Source: Bacillota bacterium | Lineage (GTDB): Bacteria; Bacillota; Clostridia; Christensenellales; Aristaeellaceae | Reading direction: 5' to 3' | DNA: 64,000 bases | Assembly (NCBI GenBank): GCA_023411375.1 | Contig: JAEYOW010000052.1 | Location: 62,001-126,000, forward strand | Shown: positions 23,252-33,565 of the stretch, one piece after another | Position numbering within the stretch: position 1 is the stretch's first letter | How the letters are laid out: every line of letters begins with the position of its first letter | Position numbers and translations under genes: made by a program | The notes under the pieces: model-generated | Told to the model about the DNA's origin: nothing | Database searches by the model: none | The model's input: the letters and a program-made list of their open reading frames with translations, nothing else

Positions 23252-26200
23252 GAAAAACGCGCGCTTTCCTCTGCCTGTTAACGGCGTTTATATGTATGCT
23301 GCCCGCGCTCGCCTTCGCTGGGGACGCAGCCAGCCTGCTGACAAACGGAGGCTTTGAACGGCTAACCCCTGTCGGCGAACCCGTTGACTGGTATGCCACG
23401 GCCTACCGCAATCAGGAGGGCTATTCGCGCATCGCCGTGACGGACGCAAAAGCGCATACCGGCCGCTACAGCGCGCTGGTGGAGAACGCCAGCCTCAACG
23501 ACGCCCGCTTTACCTGCGCCGTTAAGGTGGAGCCGGAATCGCTCTACCGCCTGTCCGGCTATGTGCTGGTGGACGGCATGGGCGAGGAAGGCAACGGCGC
23601 GAATCTCGCCATAGAGGATATTTACGCCTTTTCCGACCGGTTCTACGATACCGCCGGAGAATGGAAATACGTGGAATGGTATGGCGAGACGGGTGAAAAT
23701 CAAACGGAGATAACGCTTGGCGTCCGCGTCGGAGGCTATGGTGCGGAAAGCGTTGGTAAGGCGTATTTCGACGATATCGCGCTTGAGAAGGTTGACGCGC
23801 TGCCCCAGGGCGTCGTGGCTTCCATCTGGTACTCTACCCGTCAGGAGGCGCCTCAGCCCGCCGGGGAGGAGGATGCCGCCGCTGAAAAGAGCACGGTGCT
23901 TTTTGTGCTTTGCGCGCTGGCGTTTGCGCTGCTGTTCATGCTGTCAAAACCCCTGCTTGAAAAAAAGGACCATAGACGCACGGTTTTTGTGTTTGCCGCG
24001 TTGCTTGCCGTAGCGCTTGCCGGACGTATTGTGATCGCCTGTAGCGTGCCCGGATATCAGGTGGATATCAACTGCTTTACTGCGTGGAGCATGCGCATGG
24101 CCGATGTGGGCCCGGCGGGATTCTATCTGAACGGCTATTTCTGCGATTATCCGCCGGGATATTTGCTTCTGCTCTGGCCCTGCGGTATTTTGCTTAACGC
24201 TGTGGGCTATACCAATACGCCCGCCGCGCTATTGATCGTCAAGGCAATCCCCATTCTGTGCGACATGCTCGGCGCGATCTGGCTTTTCGCCTTTGCCAAA
24301 AAGCGCGTCGGCAATACGGCCGCCGCCTTTGTAGCCGGGCTTTACGCGCTGAACCCTGCCGTGCTGGTAAACGGCGCCGCCTGGGGACAGGTGGACAGCG
24401 TACTTGCGTTGCTTATGCTGCTGACGGCCTGCTTCGCGATGGAGCGCAATTGGCGCGCCGCGTTGCCGTTGTTCGTTATTTCCATGCTGATGAAGCCGCA
24501 GGCGCTGCTGTTCGCACCCATAGGCGGCATCTGGCTGATTATGTGCCTGTTTCAAAAGCAGGATGCAAAGGAGCGCGCCGCGCAGTGGAAGAACGTGGGA
24601 ATCGGCCTTGGCATTGCCATCGCCGCTGCGCTTGCGATTGCCATTCCCTTTTCCATCCGGCAGATAAATCCCGTCGGCTGGCTGTTCAAGCTGTACAGCG
24701 ACACGCTGTCCTCCTATGCCTTTGCGACGCTTAACACCGCCAACCTTTATTACATTGCCGGGGCCAACTGGGTGGCGCTCAGCCGCGAGCTTCCGGCCGT
24801 GTTGCCCGCGCTGACTGCCTTGGCGCTGGGTGTGTTCGGCTCATATTTGCTGCTTGGTGGCCGGGCAAAGGGCAAACCCTTTCAGTGGAAGGAAAAGCGG
24901 ACGCTCATCGCGCTGCTGTCGTTTGCGGTGGCGCTGGTGCAGATTGGGCTTTGGGTGTTTTCCGGCACGTACAGCGCCTATGGGTATGTGATGATGGCAT
25001 ACGCCTTCGCATATGCCATCCTGTGCCTGCTGTTTGACGGGCGCGCCGAAAGCCTGCCCTTCTATATGGCGCTGGCGCTGGTTGGCGTGTATGTTCTGGG
25101 CGTTAAGGTGCATGAGCGTTACCTATTTCCGGCGTTGCCCTTGCTGCTGATGGGCTACGCCGCTACAAGGGACAGGCGGCTTTTGTGGCTGTGCGTCGGA
25201 TTTTCCGCCACCACCTTTGTCAACACCGCGATTGTGCTGGATAATTCCATCCTCTTTGGCTCCGCGCAGGGACATTTGAACATGGATACGCATGGGCTGA
25301 ATATGGTTCTAAGCGTTGCGAACCTCCTGCTTTGCGGTTTCGCCGGATGGATTGGCTTGAGCGGCGTGCGCCAGAGCAAGCTGGAACCCGCGTCCGACGC
25401 GCAGCCGGCAGCCGACGGTTCCATTCCCGCGTCCTACCGCAACATGCTGCTTTCGCCCAAGGACGCGCGGCTTCACCTGAGCGCGCGCGATTGGCTGATC
25501 ATGGGCGTGACCACGGTTTTATACGCGGTGCTTGCTTTTGCCAACCTCGGCAGCACGGTCGCTCCGCAGGATGGGTGGGTATCCACATCGTCCCAGGAGC
25601 AGGTAACGTTTGAGCTGGACCAGCCGCAGACGTTCAGCGTGCTGTATTACGCGGGTGTCAGCTATAACAGCTTTTCCATCTCCGTTAGCGAGGACGGCAT
25701 CAACTGGTCCAACGCCTTTCCATGCGAGATGCGGGAAGGGCTTTGCTACCGGTGGAACTACGCCTTGCAGTCCGAGGAGGTGGACGGTAAGGTCCAATAC
25801 GCGGACAACGCGCCGGACGGGGTGCTGTGGCTCACCGGCAAATACCTCCGCATAAACGCCGAGCAGGCTGGGCTTAACCTGTTTGAAATCGTCGCCCGCG
25901 ACCAGGGGGGTAACCAGATTCCCCTGAAGCTTTTCAGCCATACCGGCGCAAACGCCGATCTGCTGAGCGAGGCAAAGCCCGCCGATAGGCTTATCAACGA
26001 GCAGGATACATGTGTGGGCGAGCCCGGCTGGTATAACGGCACCTATTTTGACGAGATTTATCACGCGCGCACGGCCTATGAGCATCTGCATGGACAGAAG
26101 CCCTATGAAACCACCCATCCGCCGCTTGGTAAGCTGATGATGTCCGTCGGAATCTCGATTTTTGGCATGACGCCTTTCGGCTGGCGCTTCGCGGGCGCGC

Positions 26201-27384
26201 TTGTCGGGGTACTGATGCTTCCGGCGCTGTACCTGTTCGCACTGCAGTTGTCCAAAAAGCGTGACGTTGCGACGGTTTCTATGCTGGCCTTCGCGCTGGA
26301 CCTGATGCATTACGCCCAGACGCGCATTGCCACCATCGACTCCTTCCCCGTGCTTTTCATCATATTGAGCTATCTGTGCATGGCGCGTTATCTGCAATTC
26401 GACGTGTTTTCCGTGCCTGAGGGCGAACGGCCCCGGCTGCTTAACCGCACCTATTGGAAAAGCCTGATCCCGCTGGCGCTAAGCGGGCTGTTCATGGGCC
26501 TGTCAATCGCCAGCAAGTGGATTGGCATTTACTCTGCGGCCGGGCTTGCAATTCTGTTTTTCCTAGCCATCTACCGCCAGTACCGCGCAAGCAATATTGC
26601 CTGCGGCATGGACGCGGCGGATGATTCCGGGCGCATGGAGCCTGAACGCAAGCGCATTCTCGGTGCGCAGGAGTTTACCCTCAAGCGGATTTTGATCACC
26701 TGCGGCTTCTGCGTCGGCTTCTTCATTCTGGTGCCCTGCGTGATCTACTATCTGAGCTATATCCCGTACCTTTCGCCAACGGGGCCGGTTACGCTCAGGC
26801 GCATCATCGCCGCGCAGGAGGGGATGCTCAGCTATCACAGCACGCCCGGCCTGGGCATGGACCACCCGTTCCAGTCACCCTGGTGGCAATGGCCCCTGAT
26901 CATGAAGCCCATGTGGTTCTCTCAGGATAAGTTTGAACCGGCGGGCTACGCCTCCACCATCATGTGCATGGGCAACCCATGGGTGTTTTACATCGGCGCG
27001 GTGTGCATGGTCGCGGTATTCGCGGCGTTCATCGCCAAGTATGTCCGGGTAAAAACCGGCCTGAGCCTTCGACACGGCGACGGCGACCTGACGCTTGCGG
27101 TGCTCGTGATCGGCATGCTGGCGCAATATCTGCCCTGGGTGCTGGTACCCCGCAGCATGTATATTTACCATTACTTCGCAAGCGTGCCCTTTGTCATTCT
27201 GGCCACGGCATGGATGCTTAATCTGCTTTCGGAAAGCAGGCCGAAACTTCGGCATGGCGTGATGGCGCTTTACGTGATCGGCGCGGCGGCGTTCTTCGTC
27301 ATGTTTTTCCCGTACGCGTCGGGTTGGCTTACCAGAACCGAATGGCTGGACGCGATGAAGTGGTTTTCCAAGCTGTACTACTGA
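23248..27384 (+). CDS. giant two-module GT-C glycosyltransferase (Alg/ArnT-like module plus PMT/GT39 module)
   Basis: This 1378-residue membrane protein has a signal peptide (residues 1 to about 24), then a beta-sandwich carbohydrate-binding-like domain (about 30-195). A first GT-C membrane module follows at about 215-700, with a VDINCFTAWSMRM loop carrying an acidic residue. A second extracytoplasmic sandwich domain lies at about 780-910 (SFSISVSEDGINWS). A PMT/GT39 module covers 930-1378, with the catalytic-type loop GTYFDEIYHARTAYEHL and HPPLGKLMMSVGI. PMT enzymes move sugars from polyprenyl phosphate to proteins or lipids. The gene lies where yraN is common and overlaps rnhB by ATGA. The target is unknown. 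Confidence 0.82.
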   Translation: MRKTRAFLCLLTAFICMLPALAFAGDAASLLTNGGFERLTPVGEPVDWYATAYRNQEGYSRIAVTDAKAHTGRYSALVENASLNDARFTCAVKVEPESLYRLSGYVLVDGMGEEGNGANLAIEDIYAFSDRFYDTAGEWKYVEWYGETGENQTEITLGVRVGGYGAESVGKAYFDDIALEKVDALPQGVVASIWYSTRQEAPQPAGEEDAAAEKSTVLFVLCALAFALLFMLSKPLLEKKDHRRTVFVFAALLAVALAGRIVIACSVPGYQVDINCFTAWSMRMADVGPAGFYLNGYFCDYPPGYLLLLWPCGILLNAVGYTNTPAALLIVKAIPILCDMLGAIWLFAFAKKRVGNTAAAFVAGLYALNPAVLVNGAAWGQVDSVLALLMLLTACFAMERNWRAALPLFVISMLMKPQALLFAPIGGIWLIMCLFQKQDAKERAAQWKNVGIGLGIAIAAALAIAIPFSIRQINPVGWLFKLYSDTLSSYAFATLNTANLYYIAGANWVALSRELPAVLPALTALALGVFGSYLLLGGRAKGKPFQWKEKRTLIALLSFAVALVQIGLWVFSGTYSAYGYVMMAYAFAYAILCLLFDGRAESLPFYMALALVGVYVLGVKVHERYLFPALPLLLMGYAATRDRRLLWLCVGFSATTFVNTAIVLDNSILFGSAQGHLNMDTHGLNMVLSVANLLLCGFAGWIGLSGVRQSKLEPASDAQPAADGSIPASYRNMLLSPKDARLHLSARDWLIMGVTTVLYAVLAFANLGSTVAPQDGWVSTSSQEQVTFELDQPQTFSVLYYAGVSYNSFSISVSEDGINWSNAFPCEMREGLCYRWNYALQSEEVDGKVQYADNAPDGVLWLTGKYLRINAEQAGLNLFEIVARDQGGNQIPLKLFSHTGANADLLSEAKPADRLINEQDTCVGEPGWYNGTYFDEIYHARTAYEHLHGQKPYETTHPPLGKLMMSVGISIFGMTPFGWRFAGALVGVLMLPALYLFALQLSKKRDVATVSMLAFALDLMHYAQTRIATIDSFPVLFIILSYLCMARYLQFDVFSVPEGERPRLLNRTYWKSLIPLALSGLFMGLSIASKWIGIYSAAGLAILFFLAIYRQYRASNIACGMDAADDSGRMEPERKRILGAQEFTLKRILITCGFCVGFFILVPCVIYYLSYIPYLSPTGPVTLRRIIAAQEGMLSYHSTPGLGMDHPFQSPWWQWPLIMKPMWFSQDKFEPAGYASTIMCMGNPWVFYIGAVCMVAVFAAFIAKYVRVKTGLSLRHGDGDLTLAVLVIGMLAQYLPWVLVPRSMYIYHYFASVPFVILATAWMLNLLSESRPKLRHGVMALYVIGAAAFFVMFFPYASGWLTRTEWLDAMKWFSKLYY

Positions 27385-27410
27385 GGCTGATTGAGAAAGA
27401 AGGTACAAAA

Positions 27411-28943
27411 GTGCTTGCCAGGACGGTTTCGTGCGGTCTGAACGGCGTGATCGGCTATCCCGTAGAGGTGGAGGCGTTTATCACAAACGGCATGATTGGC
27501 TTTGAAATCGTCGGCCTGCCGGGCGCCGCGGTCAGGGAAAGCCGCGACCGCATCCGCGCCGCCATCAGCGTTAGCGGTTATGAGTTTCCCTTTGGCAAGG
27601 TGACGGTCAACCTCGCTCCCGCCGATGTGCGCAAGGAAGGTACGGCTTTCGAACTCGCAATCGCCGTGGCCCTGCTCGCGGCCAAAAGGCCGGAGGCTTT
27701 TGGGGATTTAACCCAGACCATGCTGCTTGGGGAGCTGTCGCTTCAAGGAAAGCTGATGCCCGTGCGCGGGGCGCTGGGCATGGTGATCACGGCGGCGGAG
27801 CGCGGCGTTCGAAATGTGATTTTACCAAAGCAAAACGCCAGGGAATGCGCGTGCGTCGGCGGCGTGAATATCTATCCGGCCGAATCGCTGGGCGAGGCAT
27901 GCGGCCATCTGACGGGCGCGTCGCCCCTGGCCGCGCAGCGGCGCGTCCGCTACGAGCAGCTGTTGGCCGGGCGGGAAACCGGCTGTGACCTGAAACTCGT
28001 CAGAGGTCAAACCGTTGCCAGAAAAGCGCTGGAGGTTGCGGCTGCGGGCGGACATAACCTTTTGATGGTGGGCGTTCCGGGCAGCGGAAAGACCATGCTG
28101 GCACGCTGCCTCCCCGGTATCCTGCCGCCCCTCGTGTATGAGGAAGCGCTGGAAACCACGCTGATTCATTCCGCGGCGGGGGAGTTGAGCGAAGACGCCG
28201 GGCTTTTGACGCAGCGGCCGTTTCGCTCTCCGCACCACAATACCTCCATGCCCGCGATGATTGGCGGGGGAAGCAGGGCAAAGCCGGGCGAGGTATCGCT
28301 TTCGCACAACGGCGTGCTTTTTCTGGACGAGCTGCCGGAGTTCCAGCGCGCGACGCTGGAGGCTCTTCGGCAGCCGCTGGAGGATGGGTTTGTCAACGTT
28401 ACGCGGATTAACGGCCAAAACCGCTATCAGAGCAGGTTCATGCTCGTGGCGGGCATGAACCCGTGCCCGTGCGGAAATTTGGGAAGCAGGCGCGGCGAAT
28501 GCCGTTGCACATCCGCCGAAATCAGGCGGTATCAGAGCCGGCTTAGCGGGCCGCTGCTGGACCGCATTGATATTCAGGTGGAGATGGACGCGGTTACGCT
28601 GGAGGAGATAGAGACGGCCAGAGAGCAGGAGGACAGCCAAACGGTTCGGCGGCGGGTGGTACGCGCGCGGCAAATCCAGCAGGAGCGCTTTGCGGGACTT
28701 GGCTATTTTTGCAACGCCCAGCTCGATCAAACCGGGATCGAACGCTTTTGCGCGATGGATGAAAGCGCGAAAAAGCTGTTGCATCAGGCGGTAGAACGCT
28801 TTCATGTCAGCATGCGCGCATATGGACGTATCTTAAAAGTGGCGCGCACCGTCGCGGATTTGTCCGGCCACGGGCGCATTTTGCCGCAGGATGTGGCGCA
28901 GGCCATCCAGTATCGCAACGCGGATGGAAAGTATTGGGGGTAG
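27411..28943 (+). CDS. comM: ComM/YifB family Mg-chelatase-like AAA+ ATPase
   Basis: This 510-residue protein has the N-terminal Lon-protease-like fold of the ComM family (VEAFITNGMIGFEIVGLPG; VNLAPADVRKEGTAFELAIA), then an AAA+ module with Walker A GVPGSGKTMLARCLPG near residue 220 and Walker B VLFLDELPEF near residue 304. A Cys-rich loop CPCGNLGSRRGECRC and a C-terminal lid follow. ComM is a helicase that promotes branch migration during natural transformation in some bacteria. I set the start at the GTG at 27411, with a purine-rich AGAAAGAAGG site upstream; the longer frame overlaps the glycosyltransferase gene. dprA follows. Confidence 0.88.
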   Translation: MLARTVSCGLNGVIGYPVEVEAFITNGMIGFEIVGLPGAAVRESRDRIRAAISVSGYEFPFGKVTVNLAPADVRKEGTAFELAIAVALLAAKRPEAFGDLTQTMLLGELSLQGKLMPVRGALGMVITAAERGVRNVILPKQNARECACVGGVNIYPAESLGEACGHLTGASPLAAQRRVRYEQLLAGRETGCDLKLVRGQTVARKALEVAAAGGHNLLMVGVPGSGKTMLARCLPGILPPLVYEEALETTLIHSAAGELSEDAGLLTQRPFRSPHHNTSMPAMIGGGSRAKPGEVSLSHNGVLFLDELPEFQRATLEALRQPLEDGFVNVTRINGQNRYQSRFMLVAGMNPCPCGNLGSRRGECRCTSAEIRRYQSRLSGPLLDRIDIQVEMDAVTLEEIETAREQEDSQTVRRRVVRARQIQQERFAGLGYFCNAQLDQTGIERFCAMDESAKKLLHQAVERFHVSMRAYGRILKVARTVADLSGHGRILPQDVAQAIQYRNADGKYWG

Positions 28944-28946
28944 CAT

Positions 28947-30050
28947 ATGATTTTATCGGGCGAACAAAAATGTTTGCTGTGGCTGTCCTCCGCCGAAATC
29001 ACGCCCGGCAGGGTAAGCGAGCTGTCCACGGCCTATCACGGCGCGGAAGGCATATGGGAAAGCTTTGACGGCGCAGGCGGACCTGAATTTCAGCTGGCCG
29101 CGCGTGAAAAGCTCAGGCGGTTCCATTCCCGCGACATGCTGGACGAGCTTTGCGGGCGCCTTGAGGAGCGGAATGTGCGTCTGCTTTTCAGGACGGACCC
29201 GGAATATCCGCAACAGCTAAAGGCCATTGCCGACCCGCCCTATCTGCTGTATTACGCGGGACGGCTGAGCTGCCTGGAAAGGCCAATGGTTGCCGTCGTA
29301 GGCACCCGGCAGCCCAGCGCCTATGGCCAGGAAATGGCTTGTGTGATTGCTCAGGGTCTTTGCGATGCAGGGGTATGCGTGGTCAGCGGTCTGGCGCGTG
29401 GGATCGACGCGGCGGCGCACAAGGGCGCGCTCGCCGTCGGCGGCCATACGGCCGGCGTGCTCGGAAGCGGCATTAACGTGCCCTATCCGTCGGAGCATAC
29501 GCCCATGCTTCGCAAAATCGCAGGAGGAATCGGTCTGGTTCTCAGCGAATACCCGTTGGACGCGGAACCTGTCGCTTACCATTTTCCCCACCGCAACCGC
29601 ATCATCTCCGGGCTTAGCCTCGGCGTGGTGTTTGTGGAGGGAAAAATCAAGAGCGGCGGCATGCATACCGTGGGCGCGGCGCTCTCTCAGGGACGCGAGG
29701 TGTTTGCGGTACCGGGCCGCGTCGGCACGGTAGGCAGCGAGGGGCCGCACACCATTTTACGCGAGGGTGCGCGCATCATTACCTGCGCAGGCGACGTGCT
29801 GGACGATTTGGGTCTTCAACCGTCGCGTCCCGGCGGGGACGACAGGTCCGGCACGGACGGCTTGTCCGCCTTGCAAGTCCGTATGCTGGGCGCGCTGCGG
29901 ACGGAGCCCTTAAACGTGGAGGATTTGGCGTGTCGGCTTTGCGAAAGTCCGGAGGCGTTGATATCGGAGCTTGGCATGTTGGAGATACTCGGAAGAGTTA
30001 CCCGCGAAGCCGGAAACCGTTTCGCACTGCCGGTTTCCACAGGCAGATAG
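28947..30050 (+). CDS. dprA: DNA processing protein DprA
   Basis: This protein of 367 residues loads RecA on incoming single-stranded DNA during transformation. The Rossmann-like core runs from about residue 110 to 290, with VAVVGTRQPSAYG, VVSGLARGIDAAAHKGAL and FPHRNRIISGLS as family motifs. A short helical N-terminal domain and a C-terminal winged-helix-like domain (about 305-360) flank it. It starts 3 bases after comM with a GGGGG ribosome site. With comM and the dCMP deaminase of the ComEB type it hints at competence ancestry, but no DNA-uptake genes are in the window. Confidence 0.92.
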   Translation: MILSGEQKCLLWLSSAEITPGRVSELSTAYHGAEGIWESFDGAGGPEFQLAAREKLRRFHSRDMLDELCGRLEERNVRLLFRTDPEYPQQLKAIADPPYLLYYAGRLSCLERPMVAVVGTRQPSAYGQEMACVIAQGLCDAGVCVVSGLARGIDAAAHKGALAVGGHTAGVLGSGINVPYPSEHTPMLRKIAGGIGLVLSEYPLDAEPVAYHFPHRNRIISGLSLGVVFVEGKIKSGGMHTVGAALSQGREVFAVPGRVGTVGSEGPHTILREGARIITCAGDVLDDLGLQPSRPGGDDRSGTDGLSALQVRMLGALRTEPLNVEDLACRLCESPEALISELGMLEILGRVTREAGNRFALPVSTGR

Positions 30051-30064
30051 AGGAGGAATACAGA

Positions 30065-32194
30065 TTGGCAACCACAACGCAAACCCCGAAGCTGGTGATT
30101 GTGGAATCACCAGCCAAGGCAAAAACCATCGAAAAATTTTTGGGCAAGGGCTATAAGGTGGAGGCCTCGCAGGGACATGTGCGCGACCTGCCCAAATCGC
30201 AGCTTGGCGTAGACGCGGGCCACGACTTTGATATGAAATATATCACCATCCGTGGGCGCGGCAAAATCTTAGCGCGTATCAAGAAGGAAGCCAAAAACGC
30301 CTCCCGCATCTTCCTCGCGACAGACCCTGACCGCGAGGGAGAGGCAATTTCATGGCATTTGGCCAACACGCTGGATTTAGACCCGGCAAAACCCTGCCGC
30401 ATCGAGTTTCACGAAATCACCAAAAAAGCGGTCAAGGAAGCGCTTGAGCATCCGCGGCCCATCGATATGGACCGTGTGGACGCGCAGCAGGCCCGCCGCG
30501 CGCTGGACCGGCTGGTTGGCTATAAGATCAGCCCGCTTTTGTGGGCAAAGGTGAAAAAAGGCCTTTCGGCCGGACGTGTGCAAAGCGTCGCCACGCGCAT
30601 GGTAGTGGAGCGCGAGCAGGAGATCGAGGCCTTTATTCCCGAGGAGTATTGGGATATCATCGGCCATTTTACCGCGCCCAATCAAAAGGGCAAGAAGATG
30701 AGCTGCGAGGCCAAGCTTGTCAGCCTGGACGGTAAAAAAGCCGTCATCAACAATGAAAAGGACGCCATGGCGGCGAAAAAGCGCATCCTGGACGCTGCTT
30801 TTGCCGTCAAGTCCATGAAAACGGGCGAAAAGCTGAAGCGTCCTCAGCCGCCGTTTACCACCTCCAGCCTGCAGCAGGAGGCCAGCCGCAAGCTCAACTT
30901 TTCCACCGCAAAAACCATGCAGGTCGTCCAGCAGCTCTATGAGGGGATCGATTTGGGCAAGGCCGGCACGGTCGGCTTGGTTACCTATATCCGCACCGAC
31001 AGCGTGCGCGTGGCAGCCGAGGCGGTGGACGCCGCCCGTACCCTGATCGCGTCGCAGTACGGCGGAGAGTATTGCCCGGATCAGCCCAACCAGTATAAGG
31101 GGCGAAAAAACGCGCAGGACGCGCACGAGGCCATCCGCCCGACCTATGTGGAGCATGCTCCGGACAGCGTCAAACAGTTTTTGACGCGCGAGCAGTACAA
31201 CCTTTACCGCCTGATTTACGCCCGCTTCATCGCCAGCCAGATGAAGCCCGCCGTATTCCAGACCCTGACGCTGGATATCGGCGGCGGCGGCGTGGATATG
31301 CGCTACTATGGCGAGCACATGCTGTTCGCGGGCTACCGGGCCGTCTACATCGAAAGCACGGACGACGAGCTGGAGCAGCCTGAATGCGTGCTGCCTGTTC
31401 TCAAGGAGGGCGACAAGGTATCCTTTACCTCGGTGGACGCGGCGCAGCATTTTACCCAGCCGCCCGCGCGTTTTACGGAGGCCAGCCTGGTCAAGACGCT
31501 GGAGGAAAAAGGCATCGGCAGGCCTAGCACATACGCGCCAACCATCACAACAATTATCGCACGCGGATATGTAAGCCGCGAAAAAAAGCGCCTGTACCCC
31601 ACGGAGCTTGGGCGAATGGTTACCAGTATGATGACGGAATATTTCGGCCCCATTGTGGATACGGAGTTTACCGCCTCCCTGGAGGATAAGCTGGATACCG
31701 TGGAGGAGGGGCAGACGGAATGGCGGCAGATCCTCCGCGATTTTTACCCGCCTTTTGAAAAGATGCTCGGCGTCGCTGAGGAGCAGATCGAGAAGGTGGA
31801 GGTCAAGGACGAGGTCAGCGACGTTCAGTGCGACAAGTGCGGCGCGATGATGGTCTACAAAATGGGCCGCTTTGGAAAGTTCCTTGCCTGCCCGAACTTT
31901 CCGGCCTGCCGAAACGCAAAGCCGATTCTGCACTACATCGACGCGCCCTGCCCCAAATGCGGCGCGCGTCTGATGGAAAAAACCAGCAAGAAGAACCGAA
32001 AGTTCTACGGCTGTGAAAAATACCCGGAATGCGACTTTGTGAGCTGGGAAAAACCCATTACGGATCAATGCCCGCAATGCGGAAGCTACATGGTCGAAAA
32101 GCGCGGCAAGCGCGGCGAGCTCATTCACCTGTGCGCGAATGAAACCTGCCGCTGCAAGGTGGCCGTGCCTGACGGCGGAGAGAAGGACGAATGA
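30065..32194 (+). CDS. topA: DNA topoisomerase I
   Basis: This 709-residue type IA topoisomerase relaxes negative supercoils. The TOPRIM domain opens with KLVIVESPAKAKTIEKFLG and has the DPDREGEAISWHL acidic motif near residue 102. The catalytic Tyr lies in GLVTYIRTDSVRV near residue 310. Three C-terminal zinc ribbons (from CDKCGAMM, CPKCGARL and CPQCGSYM) end the protein. I chose the TTG at 30065 because AGAGGAGGA lies 8 bases upstream; the longer frame overlaps dprA by over 100 bases. The stop overlaps the trmFO ATG. Confidence 0.95.
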   Translation: MATTTQTPKLVIVESPAKAKTIEKFLGKGYKVEASQGHVRDLPKSQLGVDAGHDFDMKYITIRGRGKILARIKKEAKNASRIFLATDPDREGEAISWHLANTLDLDPAKPCRIEFHEITKKAVKEALEHPRPIDMDRVDAQQARRALDRLVGYKISPLLWAKVKKGLSAGRVQSVATRMVVEREQEIEAFIPEEYWDIIGHFTAPNQKGKKMSCEAKLVSLDGKKAVINNEKDAMAAKKRILDAAFAVKSMKTGEKLKRPQPPFTTSSLQQEASRKLNFSTAKTMQVVQQLYEGIDLGKAGTVGLVTYIRTDSVRVAAEAVDAARTLIASQYGGEYCPDQPNQYKGRKNAQDAHEAIRPTYVEHAPDSVKQFLTREQYNLYRLIYARFIASQMKPAVFQTLTLDIGGGGVDMRYYGEHMLFAGYRAVYIESTDDELEQPECVLPVLKEGDKVSFTSVDAAQHFTQPPARFTEASLVKTLEEKGIGRPSTYAPTITTIIARGYVSREKKRLYPTELGRMVTSMMTEYFGPIVDTEFTASLEDKLDTVEEGQTEWRQILRDFYPPFEKMLGVAEEQIEKVEVKDEVSDVQCDKCGAMMVYKMGRFGKFLACPNFPACRNAKPILHYIDAPCPKCGARLMEKTSKKNRKFYGCEKYPECDFVSWEKPITDQCPQCGSYMVEKRGKRGELIHLCANETCRCKVAVPDGGEKDE

Positions 32195-33516
32195 GCGTAA
32201 CGATTATCGGCGGCGGCTTGGCGGGTTGCGAGGCCGCGTGGCAGCTTGCCACAAGAGGCATTTACGTGGACCTATATGAGATGAAACCGGGGCAAAAAAC
32301 CCCGGCGCAGCAGCTTTCCACCATGGCGGAGCTGGTATGCAGCAACAGCCTGCGCGGCGACCGCCTCACCAATGCCGTGGGCCTTTTAAAAGCGGAAATG
32401 CGCAGGCTGAATTCGCTGATCATGCGCGCGGCGGATGAAACCGCCGTTCCGGCGGGCGGCGCGCTTGCGGTGGACAGGGAAGGCTTTTCGGCCGCCGTCG
32501 ACCGCACTGTCCGCGAGCATCCGCTTATCAAGGTTCATCACGGGGAAGTAAAAGAAATTCCACAGGATGGCGCTGTAGTGGTCGCGACCGGGCCGCTGAC
32601 CAGCGACGCGCTTTCGGACGCTATCGCCTCAATGGACGGCCTTTCTACCCTTCATTTTTATGATGCGGCCGCGCCGATCGTGACCGCCGAAAGCCTGAAC
32701 ATGGACCGGATTTTTCGCATGTCCCGCTATGAACGCGGAGAGGATTATCTAAACTGCCCCATGAACAAAGAGGAGTACATGGCGTTTGTTCAGGCGTTGA
32801 AAACGGCTGAAACCGTGCCGGTAAAGGGCTTTGAGGAAAAATCGGTATTTGAGGGTTGCATGCCGATTGAGAGCATGGCAAAGCGCGGGGATATGGCGAT
32901 CGCCTTTGGGCCGCTGAAACCCGTCGGGCTTTGCGACCCGCGCACGGGCAAGGAGCCTTTTGCCGTGGTTCAGCTTCGGTGCGATAATTTTGCCGCCTCT
33001 CTTTATAACATTGTTGGTTTTCAAACCCGGCTCACCTTTCCGGAGCAACGCCGCGTGTTCGGCATGATTCCCGGGCTTGAAAACGCGGAATTTGCCCGTC
33101 TGGGCGTTATGCACCGCAATACCTTTCTCAACAGCCCCGGTTTTTTGGATAATACCTACCGTGTGCTTGAGAAAGAACGCTTGTATTTTGCCGGGCAGAT
33201 CACCGGCGTGGAGGGCTATGTGGAGAGCGCGGCAAGCGGGTTGCTTGCCGGGTTGACGCTGGCGTACCGCGAGCACGGGAAGGAGCCGCCGCGTTTTAGC
33301 GGCAGGACCGCCATCGGCGCGATGGCAAGGTATGTGAGCACGCCAAACAAGCGTTTTCAGCCCATGAATTGCGCCTTTGGATTGATCGACCCGCTGGATG
33401 TCGCGCCTGGAGAGAAAAGAATTCGCAACAAACAGCAGCGGTATGAAAAGATATCAGAACGCGCTTTAGCGGAAGTGGACGCTATTTTAAGACAGATGGA
33501 GCAAGAAACCTGGTAA
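32191..33516 (+). CDS. trmFO: methylenetetrahydrofolate-tRNA-(uracil-5-)-methyltransferase TrmFO
   Basis: This 441-residue FAD enzyme makes 5-methyluridine at tRNA position 54 using methylene-tetrahydrofolate. The FAD-binding motif VTIIGGGLAGCEAAWQLA is at the N-terminus. ELVCSNSLRG near residue 47, DYLNCPMNKEEY near residue 186 and the C-terminal GYVESAASGLLAGL are family signatures; Cys in the first two are typical catalytic or structural positions. Length is standard. It directly follows topA with an ATGA overlap, as in many Bacillota. Confidence 0.94.
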   Translation: MSVTIIGGGLAGCEAAWQLATRGIYVDLYEMKPGQKTPAQQLSTMAELVCSNSLRGDRLTNAVGLLKAEMRRLNSLIMRAADETAVPAGGALAVDREGFSAAVDRTVREHPLIKVHHGEVKEIPQDGAVVVATGPLTSDALSDAIASMDGLSTLHFYDAAAPIVTAESLNMDRIFRMSRYERGEDYLNCPMNKEEYMAFVQALKTAETVPVKGFEEKSVFEGCMPIESMAKRGDMAIAFGPLKPVGLCDPRTGKEPFAVVQLRCDNFAASLYNIVGFQTRLTFPEQRRVFGMIPGLENAEFARLGVMHRNTFLNSPGFLDNTYRVLEKERLYFAGQITGVEGYVESAASGLLAGLTLAYREHGKEPPRFSGRTAIGAMARYVSTPNKRFQPMNCAFGLIDPLDVAPGEKRIRNKQQRYEKISERALAEVDAILRQMEQETW

Positions 33517-33565
33517 AATACAAAGCCGGATGGTATGCTCATTTCGGCAAGGAGGAAGACTGCCA

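Noticed and set aside
30377..32128. 583-residue open frame antisense to topA
   Set aside because: It mirrors the codon structure of a clearly functional topA in G+C-rich DNA; no ribosome site, no recognisable domain.
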